Shown here: in pieces, positions 18,018-26,943 of the stretch | How the letters are laid out: every line of letters begins with the position of its first letter | How positions within the stretch are numbered: the stretch's first letter is position 1 | From: DASZVB01 sp036272055 | Lineage (GTDB): Bacteria > Myxococcota_A > Polyangia > Polyangiales > Polyangiaceae | Reading direction: 5' to 3' | Length of the DNA: 64,000 nucleotides | Assembly (NCBI GenBank): GCA_036272055.1 | Contig: DATAZL010000133.1 | Span: 372,001-436,000 of the forward strand | Translations under genes and position numbers: made by a program | The notes under the pieces: model-generated | What the model was told of the DNA's origin: nothing | What the model saw: the letters and a program-made list of their open reading frames with translations, nothing else | The model's database searches: none

Positions 18018-18605
18018 TTAAGGCGTCGCCGGTCCCGTGGCCGCATCGACGAGCACGGACGCGATGGCGCGCGCAGTCGCTGCCGCGCTCGCGGTCCGGT
18101 CCATCTGCGCGCCGACGACGGAGCCGTCGTAGAGCAGGACCAGTTGCCCGGCGAGCGCTGCTGGATCCCGTGCACCGGCTTCAGCCGAAAGCTCCATGAA
18201 AAGTGAGCGCGTCCAGGCTCGCATATCGTCGCAGACCTCGCGCACGCCGCTGTCTGGCTTGGCCTCCGCGCTGGCTCTCAAGAAGGCGCATCCGCGAAAG
18301 GACGGATCGACGGCGAGCTCCGCCTGCAGCTCGAAGACGGCCAGGATACGTTCACGCGCCGTCTCGTGCTTTGCGAGCCGCCCGAGGATGCGGTCGCGTC
18401 GCAGGTCGTGACGACCCTGAAGGTAAGAGCGGATGAGCTCGTCCTTGCTCCCGAATGCAGAGTAGAGCGACGCCTTCGCGACGCCGGCTCGCGCAATGAC
18501 CCGGTCGATCCCGACCGTGTGTACGCCCTCCACGTAGAAGAGCTCGTTCGCGGCGGAGAGGAGTCGCTCACGCGCCGAGCCACGGTTCGACTGCTTCGTT
18601 GTCAT
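18018..18605 (-). CDS. TetR/AcrR family transcriptional regulator
   Basis: The 195-residue protein has the TetR N-terminal domain: RERLLSAANELFYVEGVHTVGIDRVIARAGVAKASLYSAFGSKDELIRSYL is a full helix-turn-helix block. A C-terminal helical ligand domain with Cys in FRGCAF follows, close to the TetR_C_33-like group. Two AGACAG-type dyads lie between it and the divergent MFS gene, one inside the MFS promoter spacer. It is therefore the likely repressor of that transporter and possibly of itself. The ATG at 18605 lies only 18 bp from the first dyad. The inducer is unknown, probably a compound exported by the transporter. Confidence 0.93.
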   Translation of the reverse strand: MTTKQSNRGSARERLLSAANELFYVEGVHTVGIDRVIARAGVAKASLYSAFGSKDELIRSYLQGRHDLRRDRILGRLAKHETARERILAVFELQAELAVDPSFRGCAFLRASAEAKPDSGVREVCDDMRAWTRSLFMELSAEAGARDPAALAGQLVLLYDGSVVGAQMDRTASAAATARAIASVLVDAATGPATP

Positions 18606-18611
18606 GACCCC

Positions 18612-18641
18612 TTGACGTTACCAGACAGGTCTGTCTATATC
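18612..18641 (+). promoter_or_regulatory. Predicted MFS promoter with TetR operator in the spacer
   Basis: TTGACG (18612-18617) and TATATC (18636-18641) are 18 bp apart, a good housekeeping-type promoter pointing at the MFS gene. The spacer contains the dyad AGACAG-GT-CTGTCT (18623-18636), so a bound TetR dimer would cover the promoter. This reading comes directly from the sequence; regulation is inferred. Confidence 0.65.
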
Positions 18642-18652
18642 AAGGACTCGCT

Positions 18653-18670
18653 AGACAGACTTGTCTGTCT
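18653..18670. promoter_or_regulatory. Second TetR operator
   Basis: Perfect dyad AGACAGAC-TT-GTCTGTCT with 8-bp arms, centred 32 bp (about three helical turns) downstream of the spacer dyad and near the predicted transcription start. The two sites share the AGACAG/CTGTCT core. Confidence 0.65.
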
Positions 18671-18748
18671 GATCCGTTACTCGAAATGGCCGGATCTACT
18701 GATGTTGGCTCGTCGTCGGAGCCGCGAGGCAGATCCAGTGAGACTGAA

Positions 18749-20014
18749 ATGGCGCCCATGAACTCTTCTCCTGTCCTCTTCACTCCCAGCATCCCGGCTG
18801 CACGTGGGCTGCGCCTCTCCGCCCGCACGTCCTTCTACCTGCAGGCGTCGATCATCCTCTTCTTCCTCGCGGGGTCGAGCGCACCGACGCCTCTCTATGC
18901 GCTCTATCAGGCGCGCTGGGGTTTCTCGCCGATCGCCATCACGGTGATCTTCGGCGTGTACGCGATCGCCGTGCTGAGCGCGCTGCTCACCGCAGGCTCG
19001 CTGTCCGACTACGTCGGTCGCCGTCCGGTCCTGCTCGTAGCGACGCTCGCGCAAGCGGGGACGATGCTCCTCTTCACGAGGGCGAACGGGCTCGAGTCGT
19101 TGTTCGTCGCGCGGATCATCCAGGGCGTCGCGACCGGCTTCGCCGCCTCGGCCGTCGGTGCCGGCATGCTCGACATCGATCGCGACAAGGGCACGATCGC
19201 GAACGCCGTGGGACCGATGCTCGGCACGGCTGTCGGCGCGCTCGGCTCGGGGCTTTTCGTGCAGTATCTCCCCGCTCCGACCGAGCTCGTCTATCTCGTG
19301 CTCTTCGGCGTGTTCGTGCTGCAGGCGCTCGGCGTCGTGTTCATGCCCGAGTCGGTGACGCCGCGGGCCGGCGCGCTCGCGTCGCTCAAACCGCGGTTCC
19401 GTGCGCCGCTCGCCGTCAGAAAGCCGCTCTTGCTCGTCGTCCCCGCCGCGGTCGCCGCGTGGGCGCTCGCGGGTTTCTACGGCGCGCTCGGCCCGATGCT
19501 TCTGCGGCAGATGGTCGGCTTCCGCTCACCGGTGCTCGGCGGGCTCGCGCTCTTCACGCTCGCCGCGGGCGGCGTGGTGACGGTGCTCATCCTTCACCGG
19601 CGCCCCGCGCGGTCGATGCTCGGCTTCGGCGCAGCGGCGCTCTTCGCGGGCGTCGGGGTCACCCTCGTCGCGATCGCACACGCGTCGCTGACCGGCTTCT
19701 TCATCGGCACCACCATCGCCGGCATGGGTTTCGGCGCGAGCTTCCAGGGCGCGATTCGCACCGTCATGCCGCTCGCCGCCGCGCACGAGCGGGCAGGCGT
19801 GCTCTCCGTCATGTACGTCGTCGCCTACGTCGCGTTCGGCTTGCCCGCGGTCATCGCCGGCTTCGGCGTCGTCTACGGCGGCGGCGTCCTCGCCACCGCG
19901 CGCGTTTACGGCGTCGCAGTGATGGCGCTGTCCGTCCTCGCGCTGGTCGGCGTCGCGATTCATCGTCCGAAGACAGGTCTGCCTCCTTCTCGGAGCAACC
20001 AAGAGGCAACGTAA
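18749..20014 (+). CDS. MFS transporter
   Basis: This is a roughly 420-residue, twelve-helix major facilitator. The first helix is SFYLQASIILFFLAGSSAPTPLYALY. The loop between helices 2 and 3 has the MFS motif GSLSDYVGRRPVL (GxxxDxxGRR). After it come long hydrophobic stretches in two halves, split near FRAPLAVRKPLLLV. It resembles drug or metabolite exporters regulated by TetR proteins. Candidate starts are ATG at 18749 (chosen), 18758 and 18686; none has a clear ribosome site, and the last gives an unusual long hydrophilic tail. The divergent TetR gene and the paired dyads make it the likely regulatory target. The substrate is unknown. Confidence 0.9.
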   Translation: MAPMNSSPVLFTPSIPAARGLRLSARTSFYLQASIILFFLAGSSAPTPLYALYQARWGFSPIAITVIFGVYAIAVLSALLTAGSLSDYVGRRPVLLVATLAQAGTMLLFTRANGLESLFVARIIQGVATGFAASAVGAGMLDIDRDKGTIANAVGPMLGTAVGALGSGLFVQYLPAPTELVYLVLFGVFVLQALGVVFMPESVTPRAGALASLKPRFRAPLAVRKPLLLVVPAAVAAWALAGFYGALGPMLLRQMVGFRSPVLGGLALFTLAAGGVVTVLILHRRPARSMLGFGAAALFAGVGVTLVAIAHASLTGFFIGTTIAGMGFGASFQGAIRTVMPLAAAHERAGVLSVMYVVAYVAFGLPAVIAGFGVVYGGGVLATARVYGVAVMALSVLALVGVAIHRPKTGLPPSRSNQEAT

Positions 20015-20352
20015 GCTCCAAAACAAAAAAGGACGTGTTCCCCGAACAACGCCCCGAACTCGAGACAGATCGCCGGCATGAGATCCCACCGGATCAAGAT
20101 GCGCGGTCCGCGGTGACCTGTCCCCGCAGCGATGTGCTCCGGCCTATGTGTGACCGGGGTTACCAGCACGCAAGCGAAGAACCCATACCCGTCAGCGCAG
20201 ACGTCGTCGCGATGGCCGAGTGCGACGGCCAGCACATCGGAGTGATAACGCCTCTCGTTGCGAGCGCAGAGCCCGCCAAGGACGAGAGCGCCCATGTGGG
20301 CGTAGAGCGAGTCGCGCAATCGCTCGGGGAGAGACTTCTGTCGTCTCTCGAC
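20015..20352. other. Intergenic region between MFS and the giant Cys-rich gene
   Basis: This region lies between two converging genes. I see no gene that stands up. A weak minus-strand frame near 20000-20320 has no recognisable domain and overlaps the MFS 3' end. An A-rich run (AAAACAAAAAAGG) follows the MFS stop. No clear hairpin terminator was found. Confidence 0.4.
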
Positions 20353-23300
20353 TCACGCGGCCGCGCGACCACGGCGGCGTCGTGCCACGACGAGGCCGAG
20401 CACGGCGAGGAGTGCGACGGCGCCTTCTGCGTCGTTCGATTCGCCGGTGACGCGGCAGCCGCAGCCGCCGCTGTTGTTGCCGTGACCGCCACCACTGGGG
20501 CCCGCGTCGCCAGCGTCCGCGGTGGGGACGATACCGCCGTCGGCGCTGGCGCCGGCTCCGCCGCTGTTCGCGTTGCCTGCGCCGCCGGCGCCGCCCGCGC
20601 TGGTTCCGCCGCGACCGGCGTTGCCCGCGTTACCGGCGCGACCACCGGCGCCGGTGCGACCCGCGCCCGCGTCGACGTCGCCACGACCGCCCGCGCCGCG
20701 ACCGCCGCTGCCTGCGCCACCGATGCCCGCGTCGATGACGCCCGCGTCGGGAGTCGGCTGCACGCAGGCGTTGTTCTGGCAGACGAGCCCCGGCGCGCAG
20801 TCCTCGTCGACGTCACAGCTCGTCAGACACGACGCGCCGTCGGGGTCGCACTCGTACGGGTCGCAACCCTGCGGCGCGGGCACGACGCAGATCGCGTTGC
20901 CGTTGCAGGCGGCGGCCTCGGTGACAGAGCCGCTCGCGCAGACCGCGATGCCGCAGGTGATGTCGAGGCCCGGGACGGCGCAGCGATCGCCGGCCGTGCC
21001 GTCGCAGAATCCGCCACAGGCGCCGGAGCCGATGCACGCGGGGCGTCCGCTTCGCGGCGCGCCGGCGACCGGCGTGCACTGACCGATGTGACCGACCTGG
21101 TCGCACGCCTCGCAGGGTCCGGTGCAAGCGCCGTTGCAGCAGAGCCCGTCGACGCAGTTACCGTTCGTGCATTGCGAGGAGGCGCCGCAGGTCCCACCGT
21201 CGGCGAGCTTCGCCACGCAGAGGCCGGCGGAGCAGTATTGATCCGCCGTGCAATCGGCGTTGGCCTGACACGGACCGGCACAGCGCGTCCCGCCGGCGTC
21301 GCAGCCGACCGGGTCGCAGCTCTGCTGCTGGAGCGGCGCGCAGGAACCGTTGCCCTGACAGAACGCGGCGAGGTCGGCGAGATCCGCCGTGCAGCGACCG
21401 GGGCGACAGGATGTGCCCGCGCCCTCGTAGGTGCAGCGATCCGACGCCACGCCGTCGCAGGTGCCGCCGCAGCTCGTGCCGTCACTCGCGCAGGCCTGAC
21501 GTGAGCCGCGTGGCGCGCCGGTGACCGGCATGCAGGTTCCCTCGTTGCCGGGAGCGTTGCACGCCTCGCACTGACCGGTGCACGCCTGCGTGCAGCAGTA
21601 GCCATCGACGCAGATGCCGGAGCCGCACTCGGCCGCGGTATTGCACGACGTGCCTGCCTGGTTCTTCGCGATGCAGACGCCGCCGGCGCAGTACTGATCG
21701 TGGGAGCAATCGCCGTCCGAGACGCAACTCCCGGCAGTGCCGCCGCAGAGCGTTCCGACGCAGGTCGCTCCGGTCGGGCACGCTTGCGTGGTCGGCGGGG
21801 GGCAGCTTCCTGCGCCGTTGCACGACGCGGCGAGGAGCGCGGCGCCGTTCTGGCAATCCGCATCGCGACACGAGACGCCGGGGCCCGGGTAGATGCATGA
21901 GCGGGTTGTCGTTCCGTCGCAGGTGCCGCCGCATTGCGTTCCCGCACCGGCGCAGACCGGCCGTCCCTGGGCGGGGCTCTGTCCAGCCTGGATCGGCGTG
22001 CATGCGCCGACGTGAGCCGTGAGGTTACACGCCTCGCACTGACCGGTGCAGTCGCTGTTGCAGCACACGCCGTCCACGCAGTGACGGCTCGAGCACTCGG
22101 TGTCGATGGAGCACTTGGTGCCGGGGTCCGACAGCGCCTTGCACACGCCGCCGCGGCAGAAATCGCCGGTGGGGCAATCGGCGTTCGTGCTGCAGCCGGT
22201 GCACTGCGTCTTGCCGCAGATGCCGGGGCTGCAGTCCTGGACGCGCTTCGAGGGACACGTCCCCGAGCCGTCGCAATACTCCGGGAGCGTAGCGGTGTTC
22301 GTGGGGACGTCGCAGGTCGCGCCGCGGCACTCGGTGCTCTGACCGGGCACGACGCAGGCGCTCGTCTGGGCGCCGTCGCAGAAGCCGTCGCAGCCGCTGC
22401 CGTCACCGATGCACGCCTCGCGCGGCGCGACCGGCTTGCCGCTCACGGCCGTGCACGTCCCCACCTTCTTCGGGAGGTTACATGCCTCGCACTGACCCGT
22501 GCAGTCGCTGTTGCAGCACACGCCGTCGGCGCAGGAGCTCGAGTTGCACTGGTTACCGGCAGTGCACGCCGCTCCGGGGTCGCCCTTCAGCGCGCATTTA
22601 CCGCCGGCTGCGCAGTAGAAGCCCTGCGAGCACTCCGAGTCGCGAGCGCAGCCCTTCAGGCAAGCGATGCTGCCGCACGCGAACGGCGTGCAGTCGTTCA
22701 CGACGTTGGTCGGGCACGTCGTCGACGCGCCGTTGCAGGCGGTCGGCAACGTCTCCTGGCCGCCGGTGCACGACGCTGCGGAGCCGCACGCCGTGCCGGA
22801 GTTACCCGCCGGGTGGAGGCAACCGACGGACGTGTCGCAGGCGTCGGCAGTGCACACGCTCGAGTCACTGCAGTCGATCGCCGCGCCGCTGCGGCAAGTG
22901 CCGTTGCCGCAGGAGTCGCCCCGGGTGCAGGCGTTGCCGTCGTCGCAGGCGACGCCGTCGGTCGCCGACGGATTGGAGCACAGGCCCGTCCCGGAGCTGC
23001 ACGCGCCGACGACGTGGCACTGGTCGAGAGCGAAGCAGGTGACGGGGCTCGCTCCGACGCAGGCACCCGACTTGCACGAGTCGACACGGGTGCAGGCATT
23101 GGCGTCGTCGCACGACGTGCTGTCGGCCTTCGGTACGGGAGCGCAGATGCCGGTCGCGGGGTTACACGTCCCGACGTTGCACTGGTCGTTCTTCGACGAG
23201 CAGTCGATCGTCGTCCCCTTCTTGCAGGCGAACGTCGAGAGATCGCAGGTCTCGACGCCGTCGCAGGCGTTACCGTTGTCGCAGCCGGCGTCCGTCGTGC

Positions 23301-26300
23301 AGCCGCACTTGGACGGATCGACGGTGCAGAGGTTCGTGGCGTTGCTGCAGCCGTCCTTCGTACACGCTATGGAATCGTCACAGACGCGCGCGGGGCCGCC
23401 GCAGGTGCCGTTCGTGCAGGTATCGGTGACGGTGCAGAACAGGCCGTCGTCGCAGCTCGTACCGTCGCCCTTCTTCGGGTTGGTGCAGGAGCCGCTGGTC
23501 GGGTCACAGGTCCCGATCGTGTGGCACTGGTCGAGCGCGGTGCACTGCTTCGGCGAGGCACCGGTGCACGTGCCGGCCTGGCAGCTGTCCGACTGGGTGC
23601 AGGCGTTTCCGTCGTCGCAGGCGACGCCGTTGGTCTTCGTGGGGTTCGTGCAGGTGCCGCCGGAGCAGGTGCCCGCGACGTGGCACTGGTCGGAGGCCGT
23701 GCACGTCTTGACGGTGCCGTTCGTGCACGTGCCGGCCTGACACGTCTCGTTCGAGGTGCAGGGGTTGGTGTCGTCGCAAACGGTGTTGTCGGTCTTGTTC
23801 GGATTCGAGCAGACGCCGGTCGACGTGTTGCACGTACCGGTGGAGTGACACTGATCGAGCGCCGAGCACACGACGGGACTCGCACCGGCGCACGCTCCCG
23901 CCTGGCACGTGTCGGACGTGGTGCAGGCGTTGTTGTCGTCGCAGCCCGTCCCGTTGGACTTCGGCGTCGTGGAGCATGTGCCGTTCGTCGGATTGCAAGT
24001 GCCGTTATTGCAAGCGTTGTTCAGGAACGAACAATCAACTGCGGTGCCGGTGGTGCAAGCGAGCGTGGTGGTGTTGCACTTCTCGACGCCGTTGCAGGCA
24101 TTGTGGTCGTCGCAGTCGGTGTCCTTCGTGCAGCCACAGGCGGCGGTGTTCACCGTGCACCCGCCGGCGACCTCACTGCAGCCGTCTATCGTGCAGGCGA
24201 TGCCGTCGTTGCAGACGCGCGCCGCACCACCGCACACGCCGCCGGTGCAGGCGTCGGAGACGGTGCACGCTTTTCCGTCGTTGCACGCCGTGGTGTCCGC
24301 CTTGGCCGGGTTCGAGCAAATGCCGGTTGCGGGCACGCACGTCCCCGCGGTGTGACACTGGTCGGGCAACGCGCATACGACGGGGCTCGCACCGGTACAC
24401 GCGCCGGTATGGCATGTGTCGACCTGCGTGCAGGCGTTCCCGTCGTCACACGGCGTGCTGTCGGTCTTCGAGGGAGTCGAGCACACGCCGTTCGCCGGGT
24501 TGCACGTCCCCGCGCTGTGGCACTGGTCGAGCGGGTTACAGACCGTCGAGGTGCCGCCGGTGCAGGTCCCGGCCTGGCAGCTGTCGCTGCTTGTGCACGC
24601 ATTGCCGTCATTGCACGTGACGCCATTCGTCTTCGGTGGATTCGTGCAGGCGCCCGCGGTGCAGATTCCCGCGTCGTGGCACTGGTCGCTCGCCGTGCAC
24701 GCCAGCGGTGCGCCGCCGTTGCAAGTACCGGCGTGGCACGCTTCGTTGACCGTGCAGACGTCGTTGTCGTTGCACGTCGTGCCGTCGGTCTTGACGGGGT
24801 TACTGCAGACGCCACCCGAGCATGTCCCCGCGTTGTGGCACTGATCGCTCGGAGCGCACGTCACCGGCGTTCCGGCCGCGCACACCCCCGCCTGACACGA
24901 GTCACCCGTCGTGCAGGAGTTGCCGTCGTTGCAGCCGGCGCCGTTCGTCTTGGCCGGGTTCGAGCAGAGCCCGGTCCCCGGGTTACAGCTGCCCGCGTCG
25001 TGGCACTGGTCGGAGGGGGTGCAGCTGACCGGCGTCGCGCCCGTACAAGTGCCGGACTGACACGTCTCGCCGGTCGTGCAGAGGAGGCCGTCGCTGCAGC
25101 TGACCCCGTCGGTCTTGTTCGGGGTCGAGCAGATGCCGGTCACGGTGTTGCACGTGCCCGCGCTGTGGCACTGGTCCGATGCCGAGCACGTCACCGGGCT
25201 GCTTCCGCTGCAGATACCCGACTGACAGGTGTCGACCGTCGTGCAGGCATTGCCGTCGTTGCAGCCCGTGCCGTCCCCCTTGCTCGGGTTGGAACAGCTG
25301 CCGGTTGCGCCGTTGCAGACGCCCGCGCTGTGGCACTGGTCGGACGCGGTGCACGTCACCGGGCTGCTTCCCGTGCAGACGCCGGTCTGGCAGCTGTCGA
25401 CGATCGTGCAGAGGCTTCCGTCGTTGCACGTCACCCCGTTCGTCTTCGCGGGGTTCGAGCAGGTACCCGTGACCGTGTCGCAGATGCCCGCGCTGTGGCA
25501 CTGGTCGGACGCCGAACACGTCGTGCTGGTCCCTCCGGTGCACGTTCCCGCCTGACACGTGTCGCTGCTCGTGCAGGCGTTGCCGTCGCTGCACGACACC
25601 CCGTTCGTCTTGCTGGGGTTCGAGCAAATCCCGGTCACGGTGTCGCAGATGCCGGCGTTGTGGCACTGGTCGAACGCCGAACACGTCGTGCTGGTCCCCG
25701 CCGTGCACGTCCCCGCCTGACAGGTGTCGCCGGTCGTACAGGCGTTACCGTCGGTGCACCCCGTCCCGTTCGTCTTCGCCGGGTTCGAGCAGAGCCCGGT
25801 CAAGGTACTGCACGTACCCGCGCTGTGGCACTGATCGCTCGCGGTGCACGTGACGGTCGCGCCGACGCAGGTTCCGAAGGTGCAGGTATCCGATGACGTG
25901 CAGGGGTTACCGTCGTCGCACGACCCTGCGGCCGCGGTGTGGCCGCAGCTGGTACCGTTGCAGCTGTCGGTCGTGCAACTGTTGCTGTCGTTGCAGTTCG
26001 TCGTGATTCGAAAACGCCGAAATTGCGCGTTATCCAGCGCCGTCGCGTAGCACAGGCTGTCCATGTTGACGGCATTCACCCACAGGCCGAACTCGAACGT
26101 CTGGCAGACGTTCGTCGCGTTCGCGACGTACTTGAAGTGAAACGTGACCTGACTGCTCCCGTCGTTCGCGAGCGGGACCTCGTGCATCACCTCGGTGTTG
26201 TTGTTGAGGGTCCCATTGCACGCCGTGTTGGCGGTGCCGCTGGCCGCGCCCTTGCAGGTGTGAACGGCGGCATCCACGCCGTTCTCGCCCAGGGTCCCGT

Positions 26301-26700
26301 TCACGTCGTTCGAGCTCGTGTCGTTGTGCATCACGTGGAACCCGCCGCCGAGCTTGCCGGCCAGGTTCGTGAACACGAGGGTGAAGACCGTCGTCGAACC
26401 CTGGGCCACCGTGAAGGTCGTCGGCGTGCCGGTCGACAGAGTGGTGCCGTTCAGCTGGATGTTGCTCGGGGCATTGCCGTTCGTGCCGTGACAGCCCTGG
26501 CAGCCGTTGCCGTCATCGGCAGGGAGTCCGTCGGCCGCGCTGCCCGCGCCCCACAATGCGGACGTGACGTACCCCGGCGTGCCGTCGGTGCTCGAGCCGT
26601 TGGCGATGCTGCCTGCGTAGGCCGCAGCGGTCGCCGACAGCAGCATGACCGCGAGCAACACCAGTAAGGACGAGACTGTGCGCGGACGCTGATTGGGCAT
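20353..26700 (-). CDS. Giant Cys-rich repeat protein with haem-type CxxCH motif and MYXO-CTERM tail
   Basis: From the ATG at 26700 this 2,115-residue protein has a signal peptide ending near AYAG. A domain of about 200 residues follows, with CQGCH at 67-71 and a beta-rich stretch. It resembles myxobacterial surface proteins such as the MXAN_6652 type. About 16 copies of a 45-residue unit come next (scheme DGNACT..DTCQ.GTC.....CT.SDQCH.AGTC...TG.CSNP.KTNG). Four larger modules containing CTGQCEACN follow, then a Gly/Ala linker of about 95 residues. The tail is GCGCR, hydrophobic, RRRR. The DQCH unit resembles disulphide-rich extracellular repeats. It is probably exported and anchored at the surface; function is unknown. 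A TGGAG sits before the ATG, and the upstream frame extension to 26880 is not used. Confidence 0.85.
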   Translation of the reverse strand: MPNQRPRTVSSLLVLLAVMLLSATAAAYAGSIANGSSTDGTPGYVTSALWGAGSAADGLPADDGNGCQGCHGTNGNAPSNIQLNGTTLSTGTPTTFTVAQGSTTVFTLVFTNLAGKLGGGFHVMHNDTSSNDVNGTLGENGVDAAVHTCKGAASGTANTACNGTLNNNTEVMHEVPLANDGSSQVTFHFKYVANATNVCQTFEFGLWVNAVNMDSLCYATALDNAQFRRFRITTNCNDSNSCTTDSCNGTSCGHTAAAGSCDDGNPCTSSDTCTFGTCVGATVTCTASDQCHSAGTCSTLTGLCSNPAKTNGTGCTDGNACTTGDTCQAGTCTAGTSTTCSAFDQCHNAGICDTVTGICSNPSKTNGVSCSDGNACTSSDTCQAGTCTGGTSTTCSASDQCHSAGICDTVTGTCSNPAKTNGVTCNDGSLCTIVDSCQTGVCTGSSPVTCTASDQCHSAGVCNGATGSCSNPSKGDGTGCNDGNACTTVDTCQSGICSGSSPVTCSASDQCHSAGTCNTVTGICSTPNKTDGVSCSDGLLCTTGETCQSGTCTGATPVSCTPSDQCHDAGSCNPGTGLCSNPAKTNGAGCNDGNSCTTGDSCQAGVCAAGTPVTCAPSDQCHNAGTCSGGVCSNPVKTDGTTCNDNDVCTVNEACHAGTCNGGAPLACTASDQCHDAGICTAGACTNPPKTNGVTCNDGNACTSSDSCQAGTCTGGTSTVCNPLDQCHSAGTCNPANGVCSTPSKTDSTPCDDGNACTQVDTCHTGACTGASPVVCALPDQCHTAGTCVPATGICSNPAKADTTACNDGKACTVSDACTGGVCGGAARVCNDGIACTIDGCSEVAGGCTVNTAACGCTKDTDCDDHNACNGVEKCNTTTLACTTGTAVDCSFLNNACNNGTCNPTNGTCSTTPKSNGTGCDDNNACTTSDTCQAGACAGASPVVCSALDQCHSTGTCNTSTGVCSNPNKTDNTVCDDTNPCTSNETCQAGTCTNGTVKTCTASDQCHVAGTCSGGTCTNPTKTNGVACDDGNACTQSDSCQAGTCTGASPKQCTALDQCHTIGTCDPTSGSCTNPKKGDGTSCDDGLFCTVTDTCTNGTCGGPARVCDDSIACTKDGCSNATNLCTVDPSKCGCTTDAGCDNGNACDGVETCDLSTFACKKGTTIDCSSKNDQCNVGTCNPATGICAPVPKADSTSCDDANACTRVDSCKSGACVGASPVTCFALDQCHVVGACSSGTGLCSNPSATDGVACDDGNACTRGDSCGNGTCRSGAAIDCSDSSVCTADACDTSVGCLHPAGNSGTACGSAASCTGGQETLPTACNGASTTCPTNVVNDCTPFACGSIACLKGCARDSECSQGFYCAAGGKCALKGDPGAACTAGNQCNSSSCADGVCCNSDCTGQCEACNLPKKVGTCTAVSGKPVAPREACIGDGSGCDGFCDGAQTSACVVPGQSTECRGATCDVPTNTATLPEYCDGSGTCPSKRVQDCSPGICGKTQCTGCSTNADCPTGDFCRGGVCKALSDPGTKCSIDTECSSRHCVDGVCCNSDCTGQCEACNLTAHVGACTPIQAGQSPAQGRPVCAGAGTQCGGTCDGTTTRSCIYPGPGVSCRDADCQNGAALLAASCNGAGSCPPPTTQACPTGATCVGTLCGGTAGSCVSDGDCSHDQYCAGGVCIAKNQAGTSCNTAAECGSGICVDGYCCTQACTGQCEACNAPGNEGTCMPVTGAPRGSRQACASDGTSCGGTCDGVASDRCTYEGAGTSCRPGRCTADLADLAAFCQGNGSCAPLQQQSCDPVGCDAGGTRCAGPCQANADCTADQYCSAGLCVAKLADGGTCGASSQCTNGNCVDGLCCNGACTGPCEACDQVGHIGQCTPVAGAPRSGRPACIGSGACGGFCDGTAGDRCAVPGLDITCGIAVCASGSVTEAAACNGNAICVVPAPQGCDPYECDPDGASCLTSCDVDEDCAPGLVCQNNACVQPTPDAGVIDAGIGGAGSGGRGAGGRGDVDAGAGRTGAGGRAGNAGNAGRGGTSAGGAGGAGNANSGGAGASADGGIVPTADAGDAGPSGGGHGNNSGGCGCRVTGESNDAEGAVALLAVLGLVVARRRRGRAAA
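22930..25900 (-). repeat. About 16 tandem DQCH-type Cys-rich coding repeats
   Basis: Each unit is about 135 bp and encodes six or more Cys at fixed spacing plus a near-invariant DQCH. Two units are degenerate (one reads NNACNNG, one NDQCN). Neighbouring copies are similar at DNA level (for example the repeated TGGCACTGGTCG on the plus strand), suggesting past unequal recombination. It is also a risk area for assembly collapse. Confidence 0.85.
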
Positions 26701-26794
26701 GGCGGCTCCAGAGAGAGCGGACGGAAACCGCCAAGTATCAGCCTTGCCCGATTCGAATCCGACGAAAATCGTATCCCCCCCTCCTTTGCCGGGA

Positions 26795-26822
26795 GCGATC
26801 GCTCCTCCGCCGGAGCGATCGC
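26795..26822. promoter_or_regulatory. Inverted repeat between divergent genes
   Basis: Perfect 11-bp arms GCGATCGCTCC and GGAGCGATCGC separated by 6 nt, with a second dyad GGAGCGATCGCTCC overlapping the left arm (26792-26805). It sits in the 243-bp gap between the divergent giant-protein and flavoenzyme genes. It could be an operator or a cruciform; the regulator is unknown. Confidence 0.45.
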
Positions 26823-26943
26823 CACCGTGGATACGGAAGCGAAACGATTCCCACTGGCGACTCTCCCGCGCCGTCCCCACCTACATTAGACACTCGTCGA
26901 CTACCAACCGCCCGCGTCTCGGGCCCGCACTCCCGGAGGGAAC

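Noticed and set aside
19459..21504. A 681-codon plus-strand frame over the MFS end and the Cys-rich gene
   Set aside because: It is out of frame with the MFS gene and antisense to the repeat protein, and has no domain.
21934..25896. A 1,320-codon open frame on the plus strand across the giant gene
   Set aside because: It is the antisense of the Cys-rich repeats. Its product is Ala/Arg/Val/Gly-rich low-complexity sequence with no domain, which arises from the repeat codons in GC-rich DNA.
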